Assembly (NCBI GenBank): GCA_017311185.1
Contig: JAESUZ010002871.1
Coordinates: forward strand, 2,790,001-2,854,000
Origin: Proteles cristata cristata
Taxonomy: Eukaryota; Chordata; Mammalia; Carnivora; Hyaenidae
Direction: 5' to 3'
Length of the DNA stretch: 64,000 nucleotides
Below the pieces are notes generated by a model. The model ran no database searches. It saw only the letters and a program-made list of their open reading frames with translations, and had not been told where the DNA came from. The translations under genes and the position numbers were made by a program. Positions within the stretch are counted from its first letter, which is position 1. Every line of letters starts with the position of its first letter. Positions 34,801 to 46,590 of this stretch are shown in pieces.

Positions 34801-35023
34801 GGGGTGCTTGGGTGGTTCAGTCGGGTGAGCATCCAACTTTGGCTCAGGTCATGATCTCACCATTGGTGGGTTCAAGCCCCATGTTGGACTCTGTGCTGAC
34901 AGCTAGTTCAGAGCCTGGAGACTGTTTCAGATTCTGTGTCTCCCTCTCTCTCTGACCCTCGCCTGCTCATGCTTCTCCCTTTCTCTCTCTCAGAAATAAA
35001 TAAAACATTAAAAAAAAATTTTT
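34801..35023 (+). mobile_element. Felid SINE, right arm of an inverted pair
   Basis: Plus-strand copy with the perfect 13-bp duplication aagtaagttttct (34788-34800 and 35024-35036). It carries a small insertion in the gacagctagttcagagcc block. Confidence 0.95.
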
Positions 35024-35036
35024 AAGTAAGTTTTCT

Positions 35037-36078
35037 ACCTTGAGTTTTGAATTAAAAATATACACTATTTGCATTTTCAAGACTTAGTTTTTCATTAAAT
35101 GTACTATTACAAAGGATGGAAGGGAGACTTTGTATTGTTTAGAAATTGTAGGATGAATGTATTTTATTTTATCTTTTAACTTAGAATCTTAGTTTAAAAA
35201 CCTTTAAATATTTTCTTCCTTTTTCTGATGTTGGTTCAAACGTACTACAAACTCTCTCAACAATTAACACTCTGTCAAGTATCAAAAATGACTCAACTAG
35301 AAAACAAACCAATATGTCACACAGCAAGTTTTACAATGAAGTCAGTGCATGCTAAGTAAAATAGAAATATTTGGCTCTTCCATGTTGCAGAAGAGAAAAT
35401 ATTGATTTATAATTGTTAGTTTAAAATTTTTAAGAGTTTTATTAATCTTTTTGTTTTTCAAATTTAATTTGTATTTTTATCATGGTTATACATGAACCTA
35501 GTTTTTATTTAAGATAAAGTTTACATATATCTCTCTTCAAACATAAATTTGTGGATATACAGTTTACAATTAAAAATTGTAAAAATGAAATGGTCTTGGA
35601 AAAATGCTATTGATAGCAATGGTTATGAATGTATTACTTATTTTAACACAGTTCAAAAATAGCATAATGTATGTGCATATTTAAATAGATATTTTTCTCT
35701 CTTCATGAAGATCCTTATTATTTATGAGGATGAAAAGTATGAAGAAAGTTACAGCTTTTTAAATAAATATGAAGCAATGAAAGATGCTCAAAAGAAAAAG
35801 ATTCTATGATTACTCTGTGAGATACATGATAGAATTCTATGATCCAAATCTCATTCACATATTATGGATTAAAAGATAAATATTAATTTATTCACCCTGG
35901 CCTCTATTAGCAAGAAAAAAATTCTATAGCCTTTAAATTGGAAAGAATTCAAAATTATTTCATTTCTTCTGTATTAACAGATTCAAAATCTCCAGTTCTT
36001 TCACACATTAACCTCTGGCACTCTTGTTCAGGATGAGTTAACTGGTTCACAAACTCTCATGTAAATCTTTTTCACTTT
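35037..36078. other. Unique AT-rich DNA, no gene seen
   Basis: No repeat or gene recognised. Confidence 0.4.
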
Positions 36079-36093
36079 GAATATGGAAATTTT

Positions 36094-36314
36094 AGGGGCA
36101 TCTGGGTGGCTCAGTCAGTTAAGCATCATTGGCTGGGGTCATGGTCTCACGGTTCACGGGTTCAAGTCCCACATCGGGCTCTGTGCTGACAGCTCAGAGC
36201 CTGAAGCCTGCTTCGGATTCTGTGTCTCCCTCTCTCTCTGACCCTCCCCTGCTCATGCTGTCTCTCTCTCTGTCAGAAATAAAACACTAAACAATTTTTT
36301 AATAATAAAAATAA
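36094..36314 (+). mobile_element. Felid SINE
   Basis: Plus-strand copy whose head lacks a few bases after gttaagcatc. The perfect duplication gaatatggaaattt lies at 36079-36092 and 36315-36328. Confidence 0.95.
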
Positions 36315-36666
36315 GAATATGGAAATTTGATTTTGCAAAAAATAAGTCAAACTTGTCCCCAGAAACACTAAATCTAAACAGTAAACTCTAATCACATAGT
36401 TTTTAGATAGATTCTAATGTTGGGAACTTTTTATCCTTGAATTTGACTAACTTATAATAATCTGGTTAGTTAGGTTTCTGGATTGGATGATTTTTAAAAA
36501 GTTAAAGAGAAACTATATATATATATATGTATTGATACAAGTTACAATGTAACCATATATAAAAGATTCATTAAGGATGAGAAATCATGAAAAACCACCT
36601 ATATGAGATTACAGGAATGCTTTTGTTGCATGTATTCCCCCTTTTCATTAGAAAACATCTGTACTC

Positions 36667-36879
36667 GGGGCGCCTGGGTGGCTTAGTCGGTTAAGCGTCC
36701 GACTTTCGCTTGGGTCATGATCTCGCGGTTCATGGGTTCGAGCCCCGCGTCGGGCTCTGTGCTGACTGCCAGCTCGGAGCCTGGAGCCTGTTTCAGTCTA
36801 TGGCTCCCTCTCTCTCTGACCCTCCCCTGCTCACGCTGTCTCTCTCCTAGAAATAAATAAAACATTAAAAAAAAAGAGA
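36667..36879 (+). mobile_element. Felid SINE, young subfamily, near-consensus
   Basis: This is the best plus-strand example of the young subfamily: head ggggcgcctgggtggctta, then ctttcgcttgggtcatga, B box gggttcgagccccgc, diagnostic gctgactgccagctcggagc, a shortened tttcagtctatggctccc, and cctagaaataaataaaacat before the A tail. The duplication is gaaaacatctgtactc (36651-36666) against gaaaacatccgtactc (36880-36895). Its tRNA-like A and B boxes would be the RNA polymerase III promoter. Confidence 0.97.
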
Positions 36880-37055
36880 GAAAACATCCGTACTCACATA
36901 TACTCCTGGAATTTCCCAAATCTGGTTTTTACTTTTGTTAAAGCAAATAAAAAAATAATGACCCCTAGTTTCTTCTAAACAATGTAAAATGGCCACCACA
37001 CAGTATGAAGAATATGATTCACAGTACTGAACAGATAAGAGAGGTCTCATTTTTT

Positions 37056-37222
37056 TAATGTTTATTTTGAGAGAGAACGAGAGAGTGAGCATGAGCCGGG
37101 GATGGGCAGAGAGAAAGGGAGACAGAGAATTTGAACCAGGCCCTGTGCTGATGGCACGAACCATGAGACTGTAACGTGAGCTGAAGTCAGACGCTTAACC
37201 GACTGAGTCACCCAGGTGCCCT
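37056..37222 (-). mobile_element. Felid SINE, internally deleted
   Basis: Minus-strand copy missing the gcaggctccaggctctgagctgtc middle. The duplication is agaggtctcattttt (about 37039-37055) against agagttctcattttt (37226-37240). Confidence 0.93.
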
Positions 37223-37365
37223 GACAGAGTTCTCATTTTTTATTTAAAATTTGACTCAAACTTATAAACACATCTTCAATATAGTCTCATTTTTTTCTAC
37301 CTCTATATGAACAGAAGAATATTTAATTTCATCTCTGGCATTTGCTGGCCTTTATTCTCATATCT

Positions 37366-37565
37366 TTTTTTTTATTAATTGTTTTTAATGTTTATTTTTG
37401 AAAGAGGGAAGTGGAGGGGCAGACAGAAATGGAGATACAGAATCCAAAGCAGGCTCCAGGCTCTGAGCTGTCAGCACAGGGTTGCACCTGGGGCTCGAAC
37501 TCACAAACCTGGAGATCATGACTTGAGCTGAAGACAGATGTTTGACTGAGTCACCCAGGCACCCC
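37366..37565 (-). mobile_element. Felid SINE
   Basis: Minus-strand, diverged copy. The duplication is tattctcatatct (37353-37365) against tactctcatttct (37566-37578). Confidence 0.93.
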
Positions 37566-37578
37566 TACTCTCATTTCT

Positions 37579-38499
37579 CTAAAGAGAGTTGAAGCCAATA
37601 AACTATCAATACTGTACAAATAAGTTTCTATATTAATATTCAATAGCAGTTACATAAAGTTGAGACAGAGAGCCTTCCTGGCTACCATTTAGACTGCATA
37701 TACAATATTCCAAATTTATAAACAATTTAAAATAAAAACATACCATCTGAGGCTTTTTTTTTTTGAAACTTACATGCCTAAATATTTAACATCATGTGAA
37801 AAAAGTTGTTAAAGTAAGAGAAATGCTTAATTTTTTTGTCGTGATATAGTAGAAACACAATTACTTGAGAAATATATGGATTCTTGGTTAACCTGCTGTT
37901 AAGTGGTAATTTTGAGTTAGTTTCTCATTCTTTTTGATCAGTAGTTTATACATTCTTTTTATTTACATCGTTATTTATATTTTTAAATAGATTTCTCCTG
38001 TACCTCCTATAACCAATTTGGCTGAATTCAAGAGACATTTTAGATTGGTAGATATTGAAAACCAGTAAGTCTGGTTTTTAATCAATTAAGAAATAATCAA
38101 TTGGTAATACAGAAACGGCCCCAGTAGTTTCCTTTTTACTGTAGATTGTGTTATCAGTTACTTAAAATTTGTTTTTGTAGGTCTCATCTTAAGCGCACAG
38201 TGGTAATTTCATGCATCTTTGAGAAATATGAAGAAAAAGATTATGTTTAAGCTAGTAATAGTAATTGTTAGGTTGTTTTTTTTTTTGTTTTTTTGTTTTT
38301 TTTTTTTTGCTTTTGAACAAAGCTTTTACTGCTAAACTATTACTTAAATCCCATATGAAACTCAAATCTGGTAGGACGGGAAGATTTTTGAAGAATGTAA
38401 CTTATAAAGAACATCTCTGTTAAACTGCCTCATGATCTCTCCCCTCTTCTGCTACTTCTGCTGTTAGGATGTTTTCTGTTTTCCAGATCATTGTGTCTC
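37579..38499. other. Unique AT-rich DNA, no gene seen
   Basis: It contains a T-rich TTTTG-type tract at 38273-38309. No gene is recognised. Confidence 0.4.
38273..38309. repeat. T-rich (TTTTTTG)n tract
   Basis: Runs of T separated by single G bases. Confidence 0.85.
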
Positions 38500-39860
38500 A
38501 ATCCAATTCTGGCACTCTTCATTCCCTTTTGCAGTTCTAAGGGCCCTTTAGGTATCATTCCTCTTAACAATTTCCTTTACCATATCTTGTGATGTAGGTC
38601 TGATGTTCATTCAGGTTTTTTTTTTTTTTTTAAGAAAATGTCATTAATTTGTGCTATTTTATTTAGGTTTACTTTTTTATTTTGAGAGAGAGAGAGAGAG
38701 AGAGAGAATCCCAAGCAGGATCCGTGCTCTTAGTGCACAGACCGGCATGGGGCTTGAGCTCACAAAGCATGAGATCATGACCTGAGCTGAAATCAAGCAT
38801 GGGATGCTTAACTGACTGAGCCACTCACGTGCCCTTAATTTGTAAAATTTTACATTTTATATTTTTGGATTCAGAGTTCTATGTTGAAGGGTTTTATGAA
38901 TTATTTTTATTTCAGCACTTGAAATATTCCCTTATATTCTGGATTGAAGGAGGAGTCAGTGAAAATTCTCTTTTTATTAGGAGAAATATTGCTCAATATT
39001 TCTCCAAATACATATATATATGTATTCTTTGTCTTTCTTTCTTCCTCCACCTTCTGGAACTCCAGTCATGCATATTTTAAGCCCTTGTTACATCCTACAG
39101 GTCTCTTAGGTTTTTGTTCCTTTTTCCGTCATTTTTCTCTCTTTCTTTCAGTGTGGTTTCTATTACTATGTATTCAAGTTCAATTTTTTCTTTTGCAGAA
39201 GTGTAATCTGCTGTTGAGCCAATACAGTTCAGATATTATATTTTTGTCTTTGAAATTTCTATGTTTCTTTTACATAGTTGACTTTTTGTTGATTGTAATT
39301 ATACTTGAATTTTTAATAGTTTCCATTTTTCTCTCTTGTAGTTCATGTTTTATTTTTTAGCTAAATATATAATACATGCTTTAAAGTTCTCATAAAACAA
39401 ATATAATCTTTATGATTTCTTGATCTGTAATCATTTTTATCCAGATTACAGTGCACAGTTCCCTGCTTCTTTCTATATCTAATATTTTTTAATCAGATAC
39501 AGGACATTGTTATGTGTGTGTTTGCTGTGTGTTTTCCTACATAATTTATCCCAATTTTCTAACTGTTCATGACAGTAAGGAGAGTCTGCCAGCAATTACT
39601 CATTCATGGTCAGAAACCCATAATGCCTTTTCTTGTTTATTTCGGTACTTCTACATGACTTGTATCATAAAAATAATTAGTCCTACTATCAAACTCTTAG
39701 TACCATTCCTGATTACATGCTTAATTTACTCACTTTTTTATCAATTTATTCCACTACTAGCTGTCAAATTTCTAAGCAACATGTTCATATTCTGGGTACT
39801 AATTATTCAATTTCACAAATTTTTGGAGCCTTACTTTTATATAAGATTATAACAGCACCA
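38500..39860 (-). mobile_element. Old HAL1-like LINE remnant
   Basis: On the minus strand this resembles the ORF1-type coding part of HAL1 or an old LINE-1, followed by its 3' part. Plus-strand landmarks are cacttgaaatattcccttat (38920), ccaccttctggaactccagtcatgcatatt (39048), taatctgctgttgagccaat (39205) and a tttaatcagatacaggacattg block (39490). A SINE (38661-38834) splits it. Open frames on the plus strand (38944-39360, 39514-39852) are antisense to the element and rich in L, F and S, as expected for reversed A-rich coding sequence. They are not genes. Confidence 0.5.
38661..38834 (-). mobile_element. Felid SINE inside the HAL1-like element
   Basis: Minus-strand copy with a GA run in place of part of the body. 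The imperfect duplication is ttaatttgtgctatttt (38644-38660) against ttaatttgtaaaatttt (38835-38851). Confidence 0.92.
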
Positions 39861-40340
39861 GATGTGATAATTTTTGGTTAAATAATCAGCATTATATTAA
39901 TCATAATGTTAGTGGCATCACAGCTTTAACTTAAATGTTTATTGTTTACATTACTCCTATGTAATTATTATTTATAGTGGAACAATACAACAGTTAACGA
40001 TGGCAATATTTTCTTTCTTTCTTTTATTTATTTACTTTTTTGTGCTCTACATCCCTATGACTTATTTATTTTATAACTGGAAGCTTGTATCTCTTAATTC
40101 TCTTCACTTATTTTGCCTATCTCTCCAACCCTGTCCCTCTGGCAACAACCAGTTTGTTCTATATTTAGGATCCTGTTTCTATTCTTTCATTTCTTCATTT
40201 GTTTTGGGTTTTAAAGTCCACATATAAGTGATATCATATGGTATTCATCTCTAACTTATTTTGCATAGCCTAATAACCTCTAGGTCAATCCACGTTGTAG
40301 CAAATGACAAGACCATTCTTTTTTATGGCTAAGTGATATT

Positions 40341-40342
<2 letters not shown>

Positions 40343-40386
<44 letters not shown>

Positions 40387-40401
40387 TGTGTATACACACA
40401 C
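40343..40401. repeat. (TG)n microsatellite inside LINE-1
   Basis: A TG run interrupted once by TA, ending in a short tatacacaca complement. Confidence 0.97.
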
Positions 40402-40776
40402 CAGGACACTTGGGTTGGTTTCCATACCTTGGCTATTGTAAATAATGCTGCAATAAACAAAGAGGTGAATGTATCTTTTCAAATTAGTGACTTTGTTTTC
40501 TTTGGGTAAATATCTCGAAGTAGAATTACTAGGTCATACAGTATCCCTAGTTTTATTTTTTTGAGGAAATCCACACTATTTTTCACAGTGGTGTACCATT
40601 TTACATTCCCACCAACAGTGCACAGAGGTTCCTTTTTCTTCACAATCTTGTCAATACTCATCGTTTCTTGTGGTTTTGATAGTAGTCATTCTGGCTGATA
40701 TAAGGTAATAGCTTAATGTGGTTTTGATTTTCATTTCCCTAATGATTAGTGATACTGAACATCTTTTCATATACTT

Positions 40777-40990
40777 TTTTCTTAAATCTTTATTTTGAAG
40801 GAGACAGACAGCATGCAGAGCATGTGTGAGAGTGGGTCAGGGACAGAGAGAGCGGGATAGAGAATCCCAAGCAGGCTCCACGCTTCTAGCACAGAGCCTG
40901 GCACAGGGCTTGATTCCGCGAACTTTGAGATCATGACATGATTCGAAATTAAGAGTTGGACATTTAACCGACAGAGCCACCCAGGTATCC
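40777..40990 (-). mobile_element. Felid SINE inside LINE-1
   Basis: Minus-strand, diverged copy. The short duplication cttttcat..at lies at about 40763 and 40991. Confidence 0.9.
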
Positions 40991-42008
40991 CTTTTCATGT
41001 ATCTCTTGGCCATTTGTAGGTCTTCTTTGGAAAAATGTCTATTCAGTCTATTCTGTCCACTTTCTAGTTAGATCATTGCAGGTTTTTGGTGTTAAGTTGT
41101 ATAAGTTCTTTATATATTTTGAATATTAATTTTTTACTGGATATTATTATTAGTATCTTCTCTCATGCAGGAGGTTGCCTTTCTGTTTTGTTGATGGTTT
41201 CCTTCATTGTGCAAAAGCTTTCTTTTTTGATGTAGTCCCAATAGTTTATTTATTTTGCGTTTGTTTCCCTTGCCTCAGGAGACATAGGTATAAAAACATC
41301 GCTAAGGTAGAGGTCTGAGAGATTATTGCATAATTTTTTAAAGAAATTTTATGGTTTCAGGTCTCACATATAAGTCTTTAAACTATTTTGGGTTTGTTTT
41401 TGTGTTTGAAGTAAGAAAGTGGTCCCTTTTTTTTTCCTTTGGCATGTAGCTATTCAGTATTGAAGAGAGTGTCTTTTTTCCATTGTATATTATTGCTTTC
41501 TTTGTCATAGATTAGTTGGCAATATAAGCATGAGTTTATTTCTGGGCTCTCTATCCTGTTCCACTGATCTACTTTGTGCCAGTGCCATACTGTTTTTGAT
41601 TAATACAGCTTTGTAGTATATCTTGAAATTTTAGATTGTGAGACCTCCAGTTCTGTTGTCTTTTTTTCCTCAAGACTGCTTTGTCTATTCAGGGTCTTTT
41701 GTGATTTGACACAAATTTTAGAGTTATTTTTTTTCTAGTTCTATGAAATATAATACTGGTATTTTGAGTATTTTGATAGAGACTGGATTGACTCTGTAGT
41801 TTGCTTTGGGCAGATGAGCATTTTAACAATATTCATTCTTCCAATCCATGAGCATAGTATATCATTTGTTACATTTGTCTGTGTTATCTTCAATTTATTT
41901 CATCAATGTTTTATAGTTTTCAGAGTACAAGTCTTTCACCTCCTTCATTAAACTTATTCCTAGGTATTTTATTCTTTTTAGTGCAACTATAAATGGGATT
42001 GCATTCTT

Positions 42009-42210
42009 TTTTTAAATTATTTTTTAAGTTTATTTATTTTGAGAGACAGAATAGAGTAGGGGCAGAGAGAGAGGGGAAAGAGAATCTCAGGCAGGTGCCA
42101 TGCTATCAGCACTGGAGCCCGAGGCAGGGCTAGAACCCACGAACCATGAGATCATGACCTGAGCCTAAACCAAGAGTCAGACACTTAACCAACTAAGCTA
42201 CCCAAGTGCA
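42009..42210 (-). mobile_element. Felid SINE inside LINE-1
   Basis: Minus-strand copy with the duplication gggattgcattctt (41995-42008) against gggattatgttctt (42211-42224). Confidence 0.93.
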
Positions 42211-42260
42211 GGGATTATGTTCTTAATTTCTCTTTCTGCTATTTCATTATTAATATATTT

Positions 42261-43535
42261 TTTCTTATGAAAGCTTTTAAAATTGAATCTCATTAAGCCT
42301 TATTATTGGCTTAGTGTTCATGTTCTTATCATCCCCAAACTCTTTGCTAGACATATAAATCCCTCCTCAATAATTCAAATACTATGAAAACTTAGTCAAT
42401 TTTTTTCTCTTTTAATTTGAAATTTCACTAGGGCTTCACTATCACATTTGGAATTTATTGTATGGCTGTTTGGTGATGAATCCACTCTTACTTGGTTTTT
42501 ATATTACACAGACTTAATTTACTCCTTTTTTGGTATATCCACTGATAATATAACCAAATTTGATCAGTGTCAGATTCAAATGGACAGAAGCAACTAAAAA
42601 TCTATAGCAATATGGGACTGATATTGTGAAGTCTTTTACTTGATAGTGGCTAAAAAAGTAGAAAAGGGCTGAAGATACTGTTGTGACTTTGATGAATCAC
42701 TTGTGGGGCACAGAGGAGAAAGGAGGGAAATAAAGAAGTAGAATACTCAATGCTATGAATATTTGTTAAATTCCTACTAATAAAAATAATTTCAAGTCTG
42801 GGTTTTTTATTTGATTTGAAAAATAATCAGTTAAGAAAAAGATGGAAATTGTTAGGAAGTACCTTTTTTGAACACACACAAGTGAATTTGGATGTTAACA
42901 TGTAAAGTTTCTGATATTTAGCTGTTTTTAGGTTAAGCACTAATTGGATGCAAACTGTGTACTGTGTATAATGCCAACTGATACATATGAGTCTAAATAT
43001 TCTAAATGTGGGACTTTAGCCACCTAATGACAAAACACTACATAAAAATAGGTATTTTTTGGTCTACAACTTTTGTAATACCTCTACCAATTTTACTGTA
43101 ATATATTCATTAAATTATGTATGCTCTGTAAAGATTGTGGGATTCATGTGGACACAGTCTCTTTATAGAAGGAAAGAGAAAGTTGGTTAATTTCCTAGAT
43201 GAGAATAGATTTATATATTGATTCAACAAATATGTATAAAGTACATACTGTATAGTGAGCACAGGGTCACCATATATGTTTACACAAATTTTGCACTGTC
43301 AAAAACCCTAGCTGATAAAGTGGAGTACAGCCTGATATTTAAATCATATTTTTTTTCCTCCAAGCTATCTTTGCAGAAATATCTGTTTAAAAAAAATCTG
43401 TCTAATTCAAACAAAGTCATCATAGAGTCCAGTAATTGTGAAGCTAGGCACCACTGAAATATGATGTCAGTAGAAAATATGATAAAGCTCAGTTAAAAGT
43501 GGAAAGAGGACAATACAGTTTGATTAGTTTTTTCT
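42261..43535. other. Unique AT-rich DNA, no gene seen
   Basis: No repeat or gene recognised. Confidence 0.4.
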
Positions 43536-43539
43536 TTTA

Positions 43540-44195
43540 TAATTTTTTCTATTAAGGACTGAATTTTTTTAGAGCAGTTTTAGGTTCACAAAAAAATTAA
43601 GAAATTTCCCATATGCCCTCTGCCCTCACACATCCATAGTTTCCCCAATTGTCAATATCCCTCTGAAGAGTGTACACTTGTTACAGCTGATGAACCTACA
43701 TTAACATATCATTATCACCCAAAGTCCACAGATCACCTTAGGTTTCACTCTGAGTGTTTTACACTCTATGAGTTTGGAAAAATGTATAATGACATATATC
43801 TATCACTATAGTATCATACAGAGTATTTTCACTGTCCTAAAAGTCCTCTGTGCTCTACCTATTCTTCCCTTCACATGTCTCCCAATCCTTGATGACCACT
43901 GATCTTTTTCCTGTCTCCATAGTTTTGCCTTTCTCAACTATGTCACATAGCTGGAATTATACAGTATGTAGCCTTTCAGATTGGCTTCTTTCACTTAGTA
44001 ATATGCATTTAAGGTTCTTCTATGTATTTTTAAGTCAAGACAGCTTACCTTTCAACTGAATAATATCCCATTGTCCAGAGGTGCCACAGTTTATTTACCC
44101 ATTCATCTACCGCAGGACATCTTGGGTGCTTTCAAGTTTTGGCAATTATGAATAAAGGTACCATATGCAGGTTTAGGGTTTCATTTATGATAATG
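43540..44195 (-). mobile_element. Old LINE-1 3' end
   Basis: Plus-strand landmarks of a reversed L1M-type 3' UTR: agagcagttttaggttcaca (43572), gctgatgaacctacattaac (43687), cataatgacatatatctatc-like (43790), ttggcttctttcacttagtaatatgcat (43981), ttttggcaattatgaataaag (44138). Confidence 0.85.
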
Positions 44196-44621
44196 GCATG
44201 AGTAACTATTTGGAGATCAAACCTCTTATGAAAACAACTAAACAGAATAGAATTTACCAGAAAATTTGTTAGGAAACAAGAAAGAACACTGAATATGTGT
44301 TTCTAAATTCTACTGGGTTTTAGAGCCTATAGGGCTTTAGAGTTACCCAGAATTTACCCTACGGACATCTTCGTTAGTGCTATTGGTTGCTATTTCTTCA
44401 CTACAGAAGTTGTCAGAGAATGTCCTTATATAAGGACACTAGAGAAACATGAGTACAATTTCAAATGTTTTCCTCTATTCTTTTTCTCAGCAAGGCCAAA
44501 CATGCTCTGTTCCACACACTATAATCTTGACAGTAGCTACTCCCTTCCTAACTACCCACAGACATCACTTTAATACAGTTATCTGTATGCCAAGGGATTT
44601 ATCAAAGATTTTTTTTTACTA
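44196..44621. other. Unique DNA, no gene seen
   Basis: No repeat or gene recognised. Confidence 0.4.
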
Positions 44622-45123
44622 CAACAGCTTTATTGAGATATAATTCACATATCATAAAATTTACCCATATACAGAGTATAGTTCCATGGTTTTAGTATAT
44701 TCAGAATTATTCAACCATTACAGCAACCAATTTTAGAAAAGTTTTATCACTCAAAAAAGAAACATTTATTCATTAGCAGTCTCTCTCCATTCTTCCTTCA
44801 CTAGTAGGCAACCAAACACTAATCTACTTTGTATCCACAGATTTGTCTATGATGGGATGGACATTTCTTAAAAACAGGAACATAAATTGTGTGGTGTTTT
44901 GTGATTGGCTTCTTTTACTTAGCATAATGTTTTAAAAGTTCTTCCATGTTATAGTTATGCATCAATACTTCATCCCTTTCATTGATAAATGATACTCCTT
45001 GACGTGAGTATATCATATTTTATCTATCCATCAGTTAGTGGCCTTTTGGAGTATTTCAGGGTTTTTTGGCTATTAAGAATACTTTTGTGTTTTACATGGA
45101 CGTGTTTTAATTTCTCTTGGTTA

Positions 45124-45135
<12 letters not shown>
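44622..45135 (-). mobile_element. Old LINE-1 3' end
   Basis: A reversed L1M-type 3' UTR distinct from the neighbouring copy: gctttattgagatataattcacatatc (44628), ccatggttttagtatattcagaa (44683), accactaatctacttt-like (44816), gattggcttcttttacttagc (44904), tggctattaagaata (45067). It ends in a TG/GA microsatellite. Confidence 0.85.

Positions 45136-45176
<41 letters not shown>
45130..45176. repeat. (TG)n(GA)n compound microsatellite
   Basis: TG run to 45155, then GA run to 45176. Confidence 0.97.
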
Positions 45177-45177
<1 letters not shown>

Positions 45178-45288
45178 TGATTTAAGTGTTTCCTACTACA
45201 GTTGCTTCAGTATAAATCCTAGAGAGGGAGCTAGTAGCCAGGAGCTAATTTCCGTGCTGGAAATAATGCATCTATCAAGATTACTCTT

Positions 45289-45507
45289 TTTTTTTTTTTA
45301 ATATTTTTATTTATTTCTAGGAGAGAGAGAGAGAGAGAGTGAGCAGGGGAGGGTCAGAGAGAGAGGGAGTCACAGACTGAAACAGGCTCCAGGCTCTGAG
45401 CTGGCAGTCAGCAAAGAGCCCGACGCGGGGATCGAACCCACGAACCGCGAGATTATGACCTAAGCAAAAGCCAGACGCTTAACCGACTAAGCCACCCAGG
45501 CTCCCCA
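45289..45507 (-). mobile_element. Felid SINE, young subfamily
   Basis: Near-consensus minus-strand copy (gagctggcagtcagcaaag; cagacgcttaaccgactaagc). The perfect 15-bp duplication atcaagattactctt lies at 45274-45288 and 45508-45522. Confidence 0.97.
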
Positions 45508-45522
45508 ATCAAGATTACTCTT

Positions 45523-46105
45523 AATTGGAAACATGTCCATCTATGGGAGTCTGCTCAAGGAAACTGTTATAGCATTCCTGTTTGTGAAAAGGAAGTAGGA
45601 ACCTCTCCATATACTATGATGGAGTGTGCAGTAGATGCTATGGTATCTACCCAAGTCTCCCATTAAGACTGAAGGATTCCTTCCTCTTTCAACTACTTGG
45701 GGTACTGCTGTCAGATAGACTTTGCCTTTCAGCATTCTTTTGGACTTACTTTAGTCCAAGGGTACAACCTCATACAAATTTTCTCCTCTTTCCTATGGTA
45801 GTTTGCATCCAATAACTGGTCACCAATTTGCAATTTAGTGATCACCAGACACACTACTAGGTAGAAAAAGTTAAGTGAAAAGTATATGCATATGCTATTA
45901 TTTAATAATGGGAAAATATGAATTTATGTATTTGTATATGTTATTTGTTTATATTTAACAATAAGCAAACCACAAAATATTAGGAAGAGGAGGAAAAAGG
46001 GCAGATATAATGACAATGGAAACTAGATTTCTTAAATATATCTTTAGATATGGATTTGTGTTTGAAACCATGTAAACATATTATATAATTATAAAATAAA
46101 ATACA
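45523..46105. other. Unique DNA, no gene seen
   Basis: Two antiparallel 60-codon frames at 45.54-45.82 kb overlap and have no domain. I treat them as chance. Confidence 0.4.
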
Positions 46106-46121
46106 AAAAAGAACAATTTTT

Positions 46122-46357
46122 ATTTTTTTAATTAAAAAAAATTTTTTTTAATGTTTTATTTATTTTTGAGAGAGAGATAGAGACAGCATGAGAAGGGGAG
46201 GGTCAGAGAGAGAGGAAGACACAGAATTGGAAATAGGCTCCAGGCTCTGAGCTGGCTGTCAGCATAGAGCCTGACGAGGGCCTTGAACCCACGAACCATG
46301 AGATCATGACCTAAGCGAAAGTTGGATGCTTAACCGACTAAGCCACCCTGGCGCCCC
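46122..46357 (-). mobile_element. Felid SINE, older of a same-site pair
   Basis: Minus-strand copy, more diverged than its partner (gctggctgtcagcatagagcc; gaccctggcgcccc-like head). It has a long A/T tail with taattaaaaaaaa at its 3' side. Confidence 0.95.
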
Positions 46358-46374
46358 AAAAAGAACAATTTTTA

Positions 46375-46590
46375 AAAAATTTTTAAAATGTTTTATTTAT
46401 TTCTAGGAGAGAGAGAGACAGCGTGAGCAGGGGAGGGTCAGAGACAGAGTGAGTCACAGACCAAAACAGGCTCCAGGCTCTGAGCCGGCAGTCAGCACAG
46501 AGCCCGACGCGGGGCTCGAACCCACGAACCGCGAGATCATGACCCGAGCGAAAGTCGGACGCTTAACCGACTAAGCCACCCAGGCGCCCC
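46375..46590 (-). mobile_element. Felid SINE, young subfamily, same-site pair
   Basis: Nearly consensus minus-strand copy: gagccggcagtcagcacagag, ggggctcgaacccacgaacc, cgaaagtcggacgcttaacc, acccaggcgcccc. It has the same flanking 17 bp as its neighbour. Confidence 0.97.

Larger units (their letters stand above)
39985..42260 (-). mobile_element. Old LINE-1, 5'-truncated, two SINEs inside
   Basis: Minus-strand LINE-1 3' end. On the plus strand it reads from the reversed 3' UTR (ctacatccctatgacttatttattttataactgg, about 40048) through ggctattgtaaataatgctgcaataaac (about 40430), ttcccaccaacagtg (about 40606), ttccactgatctactttgtgccagtgccatactg (about 41560) to aatattcattcttccaatccatgag (about 41828). 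It is split by SINEs at 40777-40990 and 42009-42210 and by a TG microsatellite. No frame survives. Confidence 0.88.

Noticed and set aside
36735..36755. tRNA-like B box suggesting a tRNA gene
   Set aside because: It belongs to the tRNA-derived head of a SINE. No cloverleaf or acceptor end is present.
38829..40227. Series of 75-140 codon hydrophobic frames that look like membrane proteins
   Set aside because: They are antisense to old HAL1/LINE-1 coding sequence. Reversed A-rich sequence gives Phe/Leu/Ser-rich false frames.
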